A model generated the notes under the pieces. It had not been told where the DNA came from, ran no database searches, and saw only the letters and a program-made list of their open reading frames with translations. This document shows positions 16,644 through 25,920 of a DNA stretch of 44,822 nucleotides, in pieces. Origin of the DNA: an uncultured Ignavibacterium sp. (GTDB taxonomy: Bacteria; Bacteroidota; Ignavibacteria; Ignavibacteriales; Ignavibacteriaceae); assembly GCA_937942875.1 (NCBI GenBank), contig CALEBT010000002.1, forward strand, positions 1-44,822, read 5' to 3'. The position numbers were made by a program, and so were the translations under genes. Every line of letters starts with the position of its first letter. The stretch's first letter is position 1.

Positions 16644-18284
16644 TTAACGCATTAAAATCATCTTTTTGGTTTCAATAAATTCTCCGACCCTTAATCTGTA
16701 AAAGAAAACTCCACTGGCAATTGATCTGCCTTCTGCCAGATGCTTACTGCTTACTGAAACCCCGTGATATCCAGCTTCTTTGTATTCATCAACTAAAGTG
16801 AGAACTTCATTACCTAAAATATCATAAATTTTAAGTGATGTATGGCCACTAATTGGAGATTGCCAACTTATTTTAGTCGAAGGGTTGAAAGGATTAGGGT
16901 AATTCTGTTCCAAAGAAAAATATTTCGGAGTCAAATCATTTTCATTAATAGAATTTGGTGTGAAAGAAATTGGTGTTGTCCATATTTGATAATTTCCTGT
17001 TCTGTTGTCCATCCAGACAGGAAAGAGTTTATTATCAACAGAAATTATATCAATATTATCTCCTTGATATCCTTGCCCCAATCCACCTATGGGAATCGGT
17101 CTGAAATTTTTATTATTTATTTGGTAGTCATACCAAGTTACTCCACCATCAGTAGAACGCGAAATGAAAACACCTGAAGAATCTGAAGTTGTATTTCTGT
17201 CGTCGTAATAAATTATATTTATTCCGCCGTAATCATCAACATCAATAGAAGGGAAGTATTGAATCTTTCCATTATTAAAATTGTCTTGATTAACTCTCAC
17301 AGGATTTGACCAGGTATTGCCATTATCCGTTGATTTAACCAAAATAATATCCGGATCACTTCCGGCAGGTAATCTGTTTCTCTGAGTAGTAACTATATAA
17401 ATATTCCCTCTGAAAGTTGAATTTGATTTATCAACAGCTATTCTTGGTAATCCGGTTACTCTGATATTCGATTTAGTTGGTAACACACCTGTTATTCCTG
17501 TGACTTCAAATGCATTATTATTTACAATCCAGTTCAAACCTCCATTAGTAGATTTAGCGAACCCAATAGCAGTTTCATTGAAAGGAGAGACATTGGTAAC
17601 TAAAGCATAACAAATAAATACTTCTCCATTTAATCCAACCTCAATATCTGGTCCTGAACTTCTTTGAGTCGAAGAATTTATAACAATTTTATCACTCCAC
17701 GATTGTTCGATATTGTCTGTATAAGAAAATTCAACTGGAAAGCTACCAGCTAATCTTACCCAGGCAGCATAGATTCTTCCATAGAAAGGGCTTGAGGGAT
17801 TATTATCAGATACAATACTTGCTCTTTCATATAGTGACTCTCCATCTCGTGTAATTTGTTTTTGACTCGACCAGTTTAAGCCATTGTCGGTGGAGAAATG
17901 AGAATAAATTCCATAAAAAGGTTGTCTTCCCAATCTACTTAAAATAAATCTGCCGTTTTTGTCTATCGTAATTCCGGGATCACCTTGATGGAATAAAATA
18001 TTAGCACCATTACAAGTATCACTTCCAAACCAGTCATTACCTCCATTTGTTGTGGCATATACTCCTTCACTTACAAAAAATGATGGTTGAAAAGTGATTG
18101 TATTTGCAGTAACAAACAGAATATTTTTATCGGTGGGATGTTTGGTAATAAAAGTTTCTGTTTGAGATACATTGCTTGGATAAATAATATAATCTGTTCC
18201 AATAGATAATCCACTTCCTTGTGGGAAGGAAGTGGATAATAAAACAAAATGCATAAATAAAATTTTTATAAAATAGTTTTTCAT
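16644..18284 (-). CDS. Secreted sialidase-like BNR propeller with T9SS sorting domain
   Basis: 546 residues with a signal peptide (about 1-22, ending TSFPQ). Five Asp boxes are visible (TTNGGNDW, STDNGLNW, STNGGLNW, STDNGNTW, STDGGVTW), spaced as in sialidase-type propellers, with further strands such as GRIYAAWVR and GGINIIYYDDRN. The C-terminus from YFSLEQNYPNPFNPSTKISW to ETKKMILMR is a type A T9SS sorting domain. The start codon overlaps the stop of the upstream TonB receptor gene (TAATG), so the two are probably translationally coupled. A surface partner of the receptor that binds or degrades a glycan or glycoprotein is a plausible inference; enzymatic activity cannot be claimed from what is visible. 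Confidence 0.85.
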   Translation of the reverse strand: MKNYFIKILFMHFVLLSTSFPQGSGLSIGTDYIIYPSNVSQTETFITKHPTDKNILFVTANTITFQPSFFVSEGVYATTNGGNDWFGSDTCNGANILFHQGDPGITIDKNGRFILSRLGRQPFYGIYSHFSTDNGLNWSSQKQITRDGESLYERASIVSDNNPSSPFYGRIYAAWVRLAGSFPVEFSYTDNIEQSWSDKIVINSSTQRSSGPDIEVGLNGEVFICYALVTNVSPFNETAIGFAKSTNGGLNWIVNNNAFEVTGITGVLPTKSNIRVTGLPRIAVDKSNSTFRGNIYIVTTQRNRLPAGSDPDIILVKSTDNGNTWSNPVRVNQDNFNNGKIQYFPSIDVDDYGGINIIYYDDRNTTSDSSGVFISRSTDGGVTWYDYQINNKNFRPIPIGGLGQGYQGDNIDIISVDNKLFPVWMDNRTGNYQIWTTPISFTPNSINENDLTPKYFSLEQNYPNPFNPSTKISWQSPISGHTSLKIYDILGNEVLTLVDEYKEAGYHGVSVSSKHLAEGRSIASGVFFYRLRVGEFIETKKMILMR

Positions 18285-20440
18285 TAAAAAACATATCCTA
18301 TTCTGAATGATGCAAAAAATGTTCTTGGTTCACCTGTTTCGTAAAATCTCTTACTTGTTGAATTAATATTTACAAAACCTACATATCTTTTGTCCAAGAT
18401 ATTGTTCATTCCTCCTGAAAGCAATATAGAAAATTTTCCTGCTAAATATTCAATTCCTGCATTCAGCCCAAGGAGAGTATAGTCCTGAGTCTTATCATCA
18501 TTTGCATCATTAACATATAAACCGGATACATATTGCAAGCTGCCTTTCAGAAAGCCTTTGAGTTCGTAATTGAAACTATGTTCATACTCTAATGAGGAAA
18601 AAAGGTTATGTTCAGGAACGGAAGGAACGATATTACCAGCAAAATCTTTAACTTTACTTATTATATTGCCCAGACTATCAGCATCAATTGAAATGGCTTT
18701 ATACTCATCATATTTGAATTTTGAATAAGCATAAGAAAGTGCAAATTTTAATCCTTCGATAATGCTGGTATTTCCACCAATTTCAACTCCCGTTCTGTTT
18801 GTTTTTGCAGAGTTTCTATAAAAAACATCGCCATAAACTTCAAATGGAACAATCTCATCAGAAATTATACTGTTGAAGAAGGTAATTTCAAAATATGTGT
18901 TGCCAAAATATTTTCTCTCGAAATCAACAATATTTCCTTTTAATCCTAATTCAAAGTTATTTGATTTTTGAGGTTTAAGGTCAGGATTGATTAAAGTTGT
19001 TCCACCATTTGAACTCAAAGGATAATTATCTAATTCATTACCCGCTGGAGAATCGAAACTCATTCCGTAAGATGTATAAACTGAAACTGACGGAGTGAGT
19101 TTATAATTCAAAGCAGCCTTAGGGGTGAAGGCTTCAAATCTTCTCAAGTCGTTTCTTAAAGCCAGCAATTGATCTTTCTGATCAAAATATACGTTATCAT
19201 ATCTTCCGCTGACAAGCAGGAATAATTTACTTTTAATAATTTCAAAATTATCTTGAATGAAAAGACCTGAGTTACCTATTGTTTCATCAGTTAAATGATT
19301 TAATACATCACCTTTCTTTCCTTTAATATTGTTGTATTCTTCTATCGGTCCAGTCTGATAAAATAAATCTCCACCAATAGTAAATTCATTTTCAAGATTT
19401 TCTAAAAGAACTGATTTATTAGTAAATCTTCCGGATGCACCAAGTCCAAATCTGTTAAAAATTCTGTAGCTTCTTGATGTTCTCTCGAAGTATTTTATTG
19501 TGCCGTAGGTAGTAATTTCTATTTCATTATTCAGCGATTCGCCAAACTTTGAATTTAACCTAAGACCAACTCGACCTTTTTTAGAGATTCTTCTGAAATC
19601 GAAATCAACTTCCCGCTTTGCTGCTTGAAAAGGATCAGTATCATATTCTTTTTTGGTTAATGAACCAGGTAATCTTATCAGGCCTGTTGTAAAATATCCA
19701 AGAAATTGAAGATTAGTATTTTTACCGGGATCAGTCTCCAAAACAGTATTAACAATATGCCAGTAATCCTCACTGTGGTTTCTATATCCTTTATAATTAT
19801 GGTAAGTGTAGGTCAGTAAAAAACCATAATCTTGAGTTCGGAATCCTGTTTTAAAGCCATTTCTGTGAAGATTATAAGAACCAAAATCATTAAACACTGT
19901 TATGAAATTGTTTGGGAAATTTATATCGTTTATAAAATTTACAACGCCGCCTGGAGCATTAGTATAAAGTGAAGATGAATTGCCTTTAACAATTTCAATA
20001 CTTCCTACTGAATTGAAATCAATTGCTTCAATTCTGGTTTGACCATCTGGTTCGGATTCAGGAATCCCATCTAATAAAATTCTTACTCCTCGTATCCCTG
20101 TATTAGACCTGCTTCCAAAACCTCTGATAGATATTCTTACATCGTGATTCCCGTATCTGTTCTGCATAAAAACACCGGGGACAACATTTAATACATCACT
20201 GATAGAAGTTTTCCTGTCATATTTATAAGTTTTATTTGATATTCTTACTACAGGATATGGAATATCAATTATTTTTTTATTTGTTCTCGTACCTGTAACT
20301 ACAACTTCATCAGTCTGATATTTTATGGTATCTGAGGTGAACATACTATTTCCCTCACTTATCTCCTGTGAATAAACCCTTTCGGAGATGGATATCAGGC
20401 ATAGTAAAGCAAAAAAGATCCCTTTGAATAAAAATTTCAT
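18284..20440 (-). CDS. TonB-dependent outer-membrane receptor
   Basis: 718 residues with a signal peptide (about 1-24, ending VYS). A TonB-box-like DEVVVTGTR near residue 47 is followed by a plug domain (SDVLNVVPGVFMQNRYGNHDVRISIRG..., LDGIPESEPDGQTRIEAID, SVGSIEIVKGNSSSLYTNAPGGVVNF). The long 22-strand-type barrel ends in TFFASFRIGYVF with terminal Phe. The plug resembles FecA-like siderophore/metal receptors, but the substrate cannot be read from sequence. It is the middle gene of three: a small membrane protein lies 48 nt upstream, and the T9SS propeller gene overlaps its stop by one base. Confidence 0.92.
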   Translation of the reverse strand: MKFLFKGIFFALLCLISISERVYSQEISEGNSMFTSDTIKYQTDEVVVTGTRTNKKIIDIPYPVVRISNKTYKYDRKTSISDVLNVVPGVFMQNRYGNHDVRISIRGFGSRSNTGIRGVRILLDGIPESEPDGQTRIEAIDFNSVGSIEIVKGNSSSLYTNAPGGVVNFINDINFPNNFITVFNDFGSYNLHRNGFKTGFRTQDYGFLLTYTYHNYKGYRNHSEDYWHIVNTVLETDPGKNTNLQFLGYFTTGLIRLPGSLTKKEYDTDPFQAAKREVDFDFRRISKKGRVGLRLNSKFGESLNNEIEITTYGTIKYFERTSRSYRIFNRFGLGASGRFTNKSVLLENLENEFTIGGDLFYQTGPIEEYNNIKGKKGDVLNHLTDETIGNSGLFIQDNFEIIKSKLFLLVSGRYDNVYFDQKDQLLALRNDLRRFEAFTPKAALNYKLTPSVSVYTSYGMSFDSPAGNELDNYPLSSNGGTTLINPDLKPQKSNNFELGLKGNIVDFERKYFGNTYFEITFFNSIISDEIVPFEVYGDVFYRNSAKTNRTGVEIGGNTSIIEGLKFALSYAYSKFKYDEYKAISIDADSLGNIISKVKDFAGNIVPSVPEHNLFSSLEYEHSFNYELKGFLKGSLQYVSGLYVNDANDDKTQDYTLLGLNAGIEYLAGKFSILLSGGMNNILDKRYVGFVNINSTSKRFYETGEPRTFFASFRIGYVF

Positions 20441-20488
20441 TTTTACTCCTGATTAGTTAATAAAATGTTAATTATCTCTTAACGCAGA

Positions 20489-21034
20489 TCAGCAAAATAC
20501 AGTTTGCGGAGGGGGAGTAAGGATCTCTTTATAAAAATTAGTGTAGTTTATATGTATTCTCAGAATGATTCTTGAACTTTGATTGTAGAAATCAAATTCA
20601 TCAGTATTCTGAAAATACAGGCTGAAAAATGGGATTAAATTAAGTTTGTGAGTTTGATCAGAATTTTTTTCGCGTTTTTTATCGGAATATTTTGTGAAAA
20701 GTTTTTCAATGAGATTCTCGTGCTCATCCAAGTAACATAAAAATCTAAGCGAGTCTTTATCGGATAAATCTTTTTTAATGTCATACATATCTCCGTTAAA
20801 CCGAAATTCTTTTTTATCAATTCTATTAAAAGAAATTTTATTTTCTTTGACATCCTTTCGTGAAAAAGATAGAATAATTAAATCTTTCTTGAACCTATCT
20901 TTCTCGATTAAATAATGAACTGTTTTTTTGACAATTTTTACTGAGGAGAGATACAACAAGACGTAAAATCCACTGTTAAGCAGAAAAATCAAGATTAATA
21001 AGATGGAAAAATTTTTGAAAAATTTACTTTTCAA
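20489..21034 (-). CDS. Small membrane-anchored protein preceding a TonB receptor
   Basis: 181 residues. The start is probably TTG (complement of 21032-21034), since no ATG gives the N-terminus. An N-terminal hydrophobic segment (about 11-30, ILLILIFLLNSGFYVLLYL) anchors a soluble, Lys-rich part with the strand-rich sequence KEFRFNGDMYDIKKD and YLDEHENLIEKLF, ending TPPPQTVFC. Short proteins with a membrane segment, a central EFxxxGxMYDI and a Pro-rich end are often found directly upstream of TonB receptors in Bacteroidota; the function is not known to me. It lies 48 nt from the receptor and shares an intergenic promoter region with the divergent NUDIX gene. Confidence 0.6.
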   Translation of the reverse strand: MKSKFFKNFSILLILIFLLNSGFYVLLYLSSVKIVKKTVHYLIEKDRFKKDLIILSFSRKDVKENKISFNRIDKKEFRFNGDMYDIKKDLSDKDSLRFLCYLDEHENLIEKLFTKYSDKKREKNSDQTHKLNLIPFFSLYFQNTDEFDFYNQSSRIILRIHINYTNFYKEILTPPPQTVFC

Positions 21035-21057
21035 CTGAGTTTAATTTTATTTGCTGA

Positions 21058-21065
21058 CAAAAATA
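21058..21065 (-). promoter_or_regulatory. TAnnTTTG -7 element for the TonB-receptor operon
   Basis: On the minus strand TATTTTTG occupies 21065-21058, 23 nt before the probable TTG start of the small membrane protein gene. No convincing -33 TTTG lies at the right distance. Confidence 0.45.
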
Positions 21066-21090
21066 ATTTAATAGTCAAAGAAAATGAAAG

Positions 21091-21098
21091 TATTTTTG
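21091..21098 (+). promoter_or_regulatory. TAnnTTTG -7 element for the NUDIX/HAD pair
   Basis: TATTTTTG at 21091-21098, 24 nt before the ATG at 21123; it is divergent from the minus-strand element at 21058-21065. The -33 element is not clear. Confidence 0.5.
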
Positions 21099-21122
21099 AA
21101 TAAAGTTTTATAATAAATTGTA

Positions 21123-21776
21123 ATGATTATTGAAAGTATAGAAAAATTAATAAATAACTTAAATATCATCGGTAAAGAAAGATATTTCCGTGCGTCAGTT
21201 TCTATCCCTGTATTTTATGTAAATGGCGAAGAACATATTCTTTTTGAAAAAAGAGCAGCCGAAATAAGACAAGGAGGTGAAGTTAGTCTGCCGGGCGGGG
21301 AGTGTGAAAATGATGAGATTGATTCATCTGTAACGGCAATAAGAGAAACTTCAGAAGAACTCGGATTAGATAAAGAAAAAATAAAATATCTCGGCAAATA
21401 TGGTTTTCTTGTTACACCATTCGGAGCTTTAATTGATGTACATTTAGTTTTGTTGTTAATTAATCATCTTAATGAACTTAATTTTGACAAGACTGAGGTT
21501 GAATCAATTTTCAGTTTACCTGTAAAATTCTTTTTAGAAAATGAACCTGAAGTGTTTTATGCTAATTCTCAGGTAGTACCAAATTATTATGATGACAATG
21601 GTAATTCAGTTGAGCTTTTTCCTGCTAAGAAATTCGGTTTGCCTGAAAAGTATTCTAAACCGTGGGGAACACACAAACACAGAATACTGATTTATAAAAC
21701 TGAACCAGAAATTGTCTGGGGAATAACTGCAGAAATAATTTATGATTTTGTAAAAAAGTTGAAGGAATCAATGTGA
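21123..21776 (+). CDS. NUDIX hydrolase (NudL/CoA pyrophosphatase-like)
   Basis: 217 residues with a full NUDIX box, beginning GGECENDEIDSSVTAIRETS and ending EELGL (pattern GX5EX7REXXEEXG), preceded by RAAEIRQGGEVSLPGG. The latter resembles the R-x-H-x-GEVSFPGG stretch of NudL-type coenzyme A diphosphatases. The family hydrolyses nucleoside diphosphates linked to another group, using Mg2+ held by the box glutamates. The stop overlaps the next gene's GTG start (ATGTGA), implying coupled expression with the HAD phosphatase. The precise substrate is uncertain. Confidence 0.85.
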   Translation: MIIESIEKLINNLNIIGKERYFRASVSIPVFYVNGEEHILFEKRAAEIRQGGEVSLPGGECENDEIDSSVTAIRETSEELGLDKEKIKYLGKYGFLVTPFGALIDVHLVLLLINHLNELNFDKTEVESIFSLPVKFFLENEPEVFYANSQVVPNYYDDNGNSVELFPAKKFGLPEKYSKPWGTHKHRILIYKTEPEIVWGITAEIIYDFVKKLKESM

Positions 21777-22435
21777 AATTTGAAAACATTCGTGCTGTGA
21801 TCTGGGACTGGAATGGAACTCTTTTGAATGATGTAGAATATTGCTTAAACATACTTAATAACCTTTTAATTGATAATCAACTTAAACCACTTACTCTTAC
21901 TCAATACAGAGATGTTTTTACTTTTCCGGTTAAAAATTATTACGAGAAAGCGGGATTTGATTTCAGTAAAAAATCTTTTGAAGAACTTGGTAAAGTATTT
22001 ATTGATAATTACGAGAGAAATAAACATTCATTGAAACTCTTTGAAAAAGCTCCCGAAGTATTGGAATATTTTGAGTCTGTTGGAATTGAGCAATATCTTT
22101 TATCCGCTTACAAGCAGGATAATTTAGAAGAGATATTAGAACATTTCCGAATAAAAAGATTTTTCAAAAAGATTAAAGGGCTTGATAACATATACGCTGG
22201 AGGGAAAACTGAATTAGGAATTTCTTTAATCAAAGAAATTCTTCATCCAAAAGAAAATATCCTGCTTATCGGTGATACAATTCACGATGAAGAAGTAGCT
22301 AAAGAAATGAATGTGCAATCAATTCTTATTTCAAACGGACATCAATCTGCTGAAAAACTTCATTCAAATGGCTCTTTAGTAATTGAAGATATAAAATTTC
22401 TAAAAGACTTCATTCTACCTGAAGCTTATTCCTGA
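21773..22435 (+). CDS. HAD-family phosphatase (phosphoglycolate phosphatase-like)
   Basis: 220 residues starting with GTG that overlaps the NUDIX stop. Motif I is [10 protein letters not shown]; the usual DxDGT is here DWNGT, with Asn in place of the second Asp, a variant known in part of the Gph-like group. Motif II is likely the Ser of YLLSAYKQ. Motif III is a Lys near GGKTELG, and motif IV is [14 protein letters not shown] helical cap lies at about 20-85. It probably hydrolyses a small phosphate ester in the cytoplasm; the substrate is not determinable. Its last 26 bases overlap the 3' end of the convergent UDP-xylose synthase gene. Confidence 0.85.
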   Translation: MKFENIRAVIWDWNGTLLNDVEYCLNILNNLLIDNQLKPLTLTQYRDVFTFPVKNYYEKAGFDFSKKSFEELGKVFIDNYERNKHSLKLFEKAPEVLEYFESVGIEQYLLSAYKQDNLEEILEHFRIKRFFKKIKGLDNIYAGGKTELGISLIKEILHPKENILLIGDTIHDEEVAKEMNVQSILISNGHQSAEKLHSNGSLVIEDIKFLKDFILPEAYS

Positions 22436-23351
22436 AATATTCCAAAGTTTTCAGAATACCTTCTCTTCTACTGAATTTAGGCTGCCAATTAAGGACTTTC
22501 ATAGCTTTTGATATGTCAGGTTGTCTGACTTTTGGATCATCTTCGGGCAAAGGATAAAATTCTATCTGACTTTTTGAACCTGTTAATTCAATTATTTCTT
22601 CAGCAAATTTTTTTATAGAAATTTCTTCAGGATTACCAATATTTACAGGTAACACTTCTTCCGAAATCAGCAAACGATAAATCCCTTCTATTAAATCATC
22701 TACATAGCAAAAGCTTCTTGTTTGATTACCATCTCCGAAAATTGTAATCGGTTCATTCTTCAGTGCCTGGGAAATGAAGGCAGGTAAAGCTCTTCCATCT
22801 TTTAATCTCATTCTCGGACCGAATGTATTAAAAATTCTTACTATTCTTGTTTGAACGCCGTGATAACGATGATAAGCCATAGTAAGCGATTCAGCAAACC
22901 TTTTTGCCTCATCGTAAACACCGCGAGGACCTACAGGATTTACATTGCCCCAGTAATCTTCACTTTGCGGATGTTCAAGCGGATCACCATATACCTCTGA
23001 TGTTGATGCTAATAGAAATACAGCATTTTTTTCTTTTGCCAGTCCCAATGCTTTATGAGTCCCGAGAGAACCAACCTTTAATGTTTGTATCGGTAGTTGA
23101 AGATAATCAATTGGACTTGCTGGTGATGCAAAGTGCAAAATGTAATCTACTTTTCCGGGAACGTGAATGAAATTAGTAACATCGTGTTTTATGAATAAAA
23201 AGTTATCATTACCGAAAAGATGAGAAATATTTTCTAAATCTCCGGTAATTAAATTATCTATACAGACAACGCGCATTCCTTCTTTTAGAAGTCTATCGCA
23301 GAGGTGAGAGCCAAGGAAACCTGCACCACCTGTTATTACTGCTGTTTTCAA
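22410..23351 (-). CDS. uxs: UDP-glucuronate decarboxylase (UDP-xylose synthase)
   Basis: 313 residues, the length of bacterial Uxs proteins. It is an extended SDR enzyme: the NAD-binding loop [10 protein letters not shown] is at the N-terminus, followed by [21 protein letters not shown] (very typical of Uxs), [14 protein letters not shown], the catalytic YDEAK, and [22 protein letters not shown]. It converts UDP-glucuronate to UDP-xylose in the cytoplasm. It overlaps by 4 nt the preceding UDP-glucose dehydrogenase gene, so the pair makes UDP-glucose into UDP-xylose. The product would feed cell-surface polysaccharide or glycoprotein, but no glycosyltransferase is in the window. Confidence 0.94.
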   Translation of the reverse strand: MKTAVITGGAGFLGSHLCDRLLKEGMRVVCIDNLITGDLENISHLFGNDNFLFIKHDVTNFIHVPGKVDYILHFASPASPIDYLQLPIQTLKVGSLGTHKALGLAKEKNAVFLLASTSEVYGDPLEHPQSEDYWGNVNPVGPRGVYDEAKRFAESLTMAYHRYHGVQTRIVRIFNTFGPRMRLKDGRALPAFISQALKNEPITIFGDGNQTRSFCYVDDLIEGIYRLLISEEVLPVNIGNPEEISIKKFAEEIIELTGSKSQIEFYPLPEDDPKVRQPDISKAMKVLNWQPKFSRREGILKTLEYFRNKLQVE

Positions 23352-24679
23352 TTTTTCCCTTTAAATATAGTTTCTCTTCCAATACTGTAATAAGTGAAAC
23401 CCTTCTCTTTCATATCATCAATATCATAAACATTTCTGCCATCAAATATAAGAGGTTCTTTCAATAGGCTTTTGATTTTATCGAAGTCTGGATTTCTGAA
23501 TTCATTCCATTCGGTGAATATTACAAGAGCATCTGCACCATTTAATGCCTGATATTGATTTTCAGCATAAGAAATTTTTTCGTCCAGATAAAATCTTGCA
23601 TTTTCCATTGCAACAGGATCGAAGGCAGAAACCGTTGCACCTCCATCTAAAAGTTTTTTTATAATCGAAACAGAAGGTGCTTCTCTCATATCATCTGTAT
23701 TGGGTTTAAATGACAATCCCCAAACGGCAAAATGTTTACCTGAGATATTTCCTTCGAAGTGATTTGATATCTTTTGGAAGAAACGATTTCTTTGTTCTTT
23801 ATTCAATTTATCTACAAGTTCAAGTAAACTAAGTTTCGCACCTTTATCTACAGAAGTTTTAATCAAAGCGTTCACATCTTTAGGGAAACAAGAACCGCCA
23901 TAACCAATTCCTGGAAATAAAAATCTTTTGCCAATTCTTGAATCACTACCCATACCTTTTCTTATGAGGTCAATATTTGCACCGACCCTCTCACAAAAAT
24001 TTGCAAGTTCATTCATAAAAGTTATTCTTGTGGCGAGATAACTATTTGCGGCATACTTGGTTACTTCAGCACTTTTAATATCCATTTCGATAATTGGATT
24101 TCCCTGCCGAACAAATGGTTCGTAAAGCTCTCTCAGAATTTTGAAAGCTTTTTCTGACTCAGCACCAATCACAATTCTATCTGGTTTCATAAAATCATCA
24201 ACTGCAAAACCTTCGCGTAAAAATTCCGGATTGGAAGCTACATCAAAATTCTTTACTCCTTTTTCAATTAGAATTGATTTTACCATATCGACAGTTCCAA
24301 CTGGGACAGTACTTTTATTTACTATCAATTTATATTTCAAACTATCTTTTAGTAAATCTCCAATATCTTCTGTTACTTTGATTACGTGTTGCAAATCAGC
24401 TGAGCCATCTTCTTCCTGAGGAGTTGGTAAACAGTAGAAAATAACGTCGGCAAATTCTAAAGCTTCTTTTATATTATCACTAAACATTAATCTTTTTTGC
24501 TTAAAATTTCTGAGATACAGAATTTCAAGACCTGGTTCATAGATTGTAATTTGACCATTTAATAGTTTATTTAGTTTTTCCTGATTATTATCAATACTTA
24601 AAACCTCATTACCCATTTCGGCAAAGCAAACTCCCGAAGTAAGACCAACATACCCGGTTCCGATAACAGCAAGTTTCAT
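23348..24679 (-). CDS. ugd: UDP-glucose 6-dehydrogenase
   Basis: 443 residues, typical for bacterial Ugd. It has an N-terminal Rossmann loop [42 protein letters not shown], the catalytic cysteine in [11 protein letters not shown], and a C-terminal [20 protein letters not shown]. It oxidises UDP-glucose to UDP-glucuronate with two NAD+. Start choice: two ATGs are adjacent; the second (24679) has GGAG seven bases upstream and gives MKLAVIGTG, so it is preferred over 24682. A TAnnTTTG promoter element lies 32 nt upstream of the first ATG. The gene overlaps the UDP-xylose synthase start by 4 nt. Confidence 0.95.
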   Translation of the reverse strand: MKLAVIGTGYVGLTSGVCFAEMGNEVLSIDNNQEKLNKLLNGQITIYEPGLEILYLRNFKQKRLMFSDNIKEALEFADVIFYCLPTPQEEDGSADLQHVIKVTEDIGDLLKDSLKYKLIVNKSTVPVGTVDMVKSILIEKGVKNFDVASNPEFLREGFAVDDFMKPDRIVIGAESEKAFKILRELYEPFVRQGNPIIEMDIKSAEVTKYAANSYLATRITFMNELANFCERVGANIDLIRKGMGSDSRIGKRFLFPGIGYGGSCFPKDVNALIKTSVDKGAKLSLLELVDKLNKEQRNRFFQKISNHFEGNISGKHFAVWGLSFKPNTDDMREAPSVSIIKKLLDGGATVSAFDPVAMENARFYLDEKISYAENQYQALNGADALVIFTEWNEFRNPDFDKIKSLLKEPLIFDGRNVYDIDDMKEKGFTYYSIGRETIFKGKN

Positions 24680-24713
24680 CATTTAACTCCGATATTATTA
24701 TAAAATTTATTGC

Positions 24714-24721
24714 CAAAAATA
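24714..24721 (-). promoter_or_regulatory. TAnnTTTG -7 element for ugd-uxs
   Basis: Minus-strand TATTTTTG (complement of CAAAAATA at 24714-24721) is upstream of ugd, with the ribosome site GGAG at 24690-24687. The -33 element is not evident. Confidence 0.5.
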
Positions 24722-24906
24722 TAAAAATCTTGTTTACTCATTGATAAAAACATTAATTGATTAAACTCTTGAAAAAATATTGGAATGACTACTTAATTAA
24801 AATTAAACACGATGAATTTTCATTATCTCAGATTTTGAAACTAACCAAATCTTTATTATGTTTCAAAAGTTAACAACTGACAATAAATCAATTCATCAGA
24901 GGGAAT

Positions 24907-25332
24907 ATGAGAACTATGATTAAATTTTTATTAATTGTTACAACAATATCCGTTTTATTTGTTGCTTGTGAAGATAAAATAGTTACTGATCCTGAGCCCA
25001 ACCCGACACCATCTGGAATGTCTGCAAAGCTCTCCGACATCCAGGTTAAAGTATTTAATGTTAGTTGTGCTATCTCAGGATGTCACGGTGGTTCAGTTGT
25101 TGCTGCTAATCTGAATCTTACCTCTGGAAATTCTTACAGTCAGTTGGTGAATGTAAATAGTCTTGAAAATCCTTCACTTAAAAGAGTATTACCAAATTCA
25201 AGTGCACAGAGCTTATTGATTCGTAAACTTGAAGGAAATGGAACTTCACTTATGCCACCATCCGGAAAACTTAGCAAAGAAATAATAGATTCAGTAAAAG
25301 CCTGGATAGATAGAGGTGCATTAAATAATTAA
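24907..25332 (+). CDS. Small haem-binding lipoprotein (CX4CH type)
   Basis: 141 residues. A lipoprotein signal ends LFVAC (Cys about 21). After a Pro-rich linker comes VFNVSCAISGCHGG, a CX4CH haem site rather than the usual CXXCH, and later SLMPPSGK, whose Met could be the sixth haem ligand. The SGCHGG...LIRKLEGNGTSLMPP...VKAWIDRGA pattern is common in small cytochrome-like domains of Bacteroidota and Planctomycetota. It is the first gene of a three-gene operon with YceI (9 nt) and a DUF5777 barrel (12 nt). The ATG at 24907 is close behind GAGGG; an in-frame ATG at 24916 is also possible. Haem attachment is inferred from the motif. Confidence 0.7.
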   Translation: MRTMIKFLLIVTTISVLFVACEDKIVTDPEPNPTPSGMSAKLSDIQVKVFNVSCAISGCHGGSVVAANLNLTSGNSYSQLVNVNSLENPSLKRVLPNSSAQSLLIRKLEGNGTSLMPPSGKLSKEIIDSVKAWIDRGALNN

Positions 25333-25341
25333 AGGACAATT

Positions 25342-25908
25342 ATGAAAAATTTTATCTTAATTTTAATCTTTCTTTTTGCAAGCTTAAATCTTCAAGCTCA
25401 GGAGCACTTTGTAGATAAACAAAAGAATAATCTTGTAAAATTTATTTCTAAAACTCCCATTGAGTCTTTTGAGGGAGTTACAAATCAGATTGACGGGTAT
25501 ATGTATTGGGAAAATGATGACTTATCAAACAGAAGCCTGCTATATTTTGAAGCGAATCTTGATGCTTTGGATACAGGTATTGGTTTGCGTAATCGTCATA
25601 TGAAAGAAAATTATCTTGAAACTTTCCGATATCCCTACGCTCAGTTTAATGGAAAAGTTGTAAATGAAGAAAAACTTTCAGACATTAAATCAAAAGTAAC
25701 GGTTGAAGGTGAAATGTTTATTCACGGTGTTGCAAAAAAAATTAATCTTCAGGGTACTGTAGAGAAAAATAAACCCTCATATAGAATTCAGACTGAGTTC
25801 ACTATCAAATTGTCTGATTTCAAAATAGAAGTTCCATCACTTATGTTTATGAGAATAAGTGAGGAAATAAGATTGGTGCTTGATTTCTTTATCAAAGAGA
25901 AAAAATAG
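25342..25908 (+). CDS. YceI-family periplasmic lipid/quinone-binding protein
   Basis: 188 residues with a signal peptide ending SLNLQAQ. The mature part follows the YceI lipocalin-like barrel: NLVKFISKTPIESFEG near the start, YFEANLDALDTGIGLRNRHMKENYLETFRYP (the conserved xRxxHMxxxYLxxxxYPxxxF region), and VEGEMFIHGVAKKINLQGTV. YceI-like proteins bind long-chain isoprenoids or fatty acids in the periplasm; the ligand here is unknown. It stands between a haem lipoprotein and a DUF5777 barrel, with short spacers of 9 and 12 nt, so a joint envelope function is likely. Confidence 0.88.
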   Translation: MKNFILILIFLFASLNLQAQEHFVDKQKNNLVKFISKTPIESFEGVTNQIDGYMYWENDDLSNRSLLYFEANLDALDTGIGLRNRHMKENYLETFRYPYAQFNGKVVNEEKLSDIKSKVTVEGEMFIHGVAKKINLQGTVEKNKPSYRIQTEFTIKLSDFKIEVPSLMFMRISEEIRLVLDFFIKEKK

Positions 25909-25920
25909 CGGAGAAGAGAA

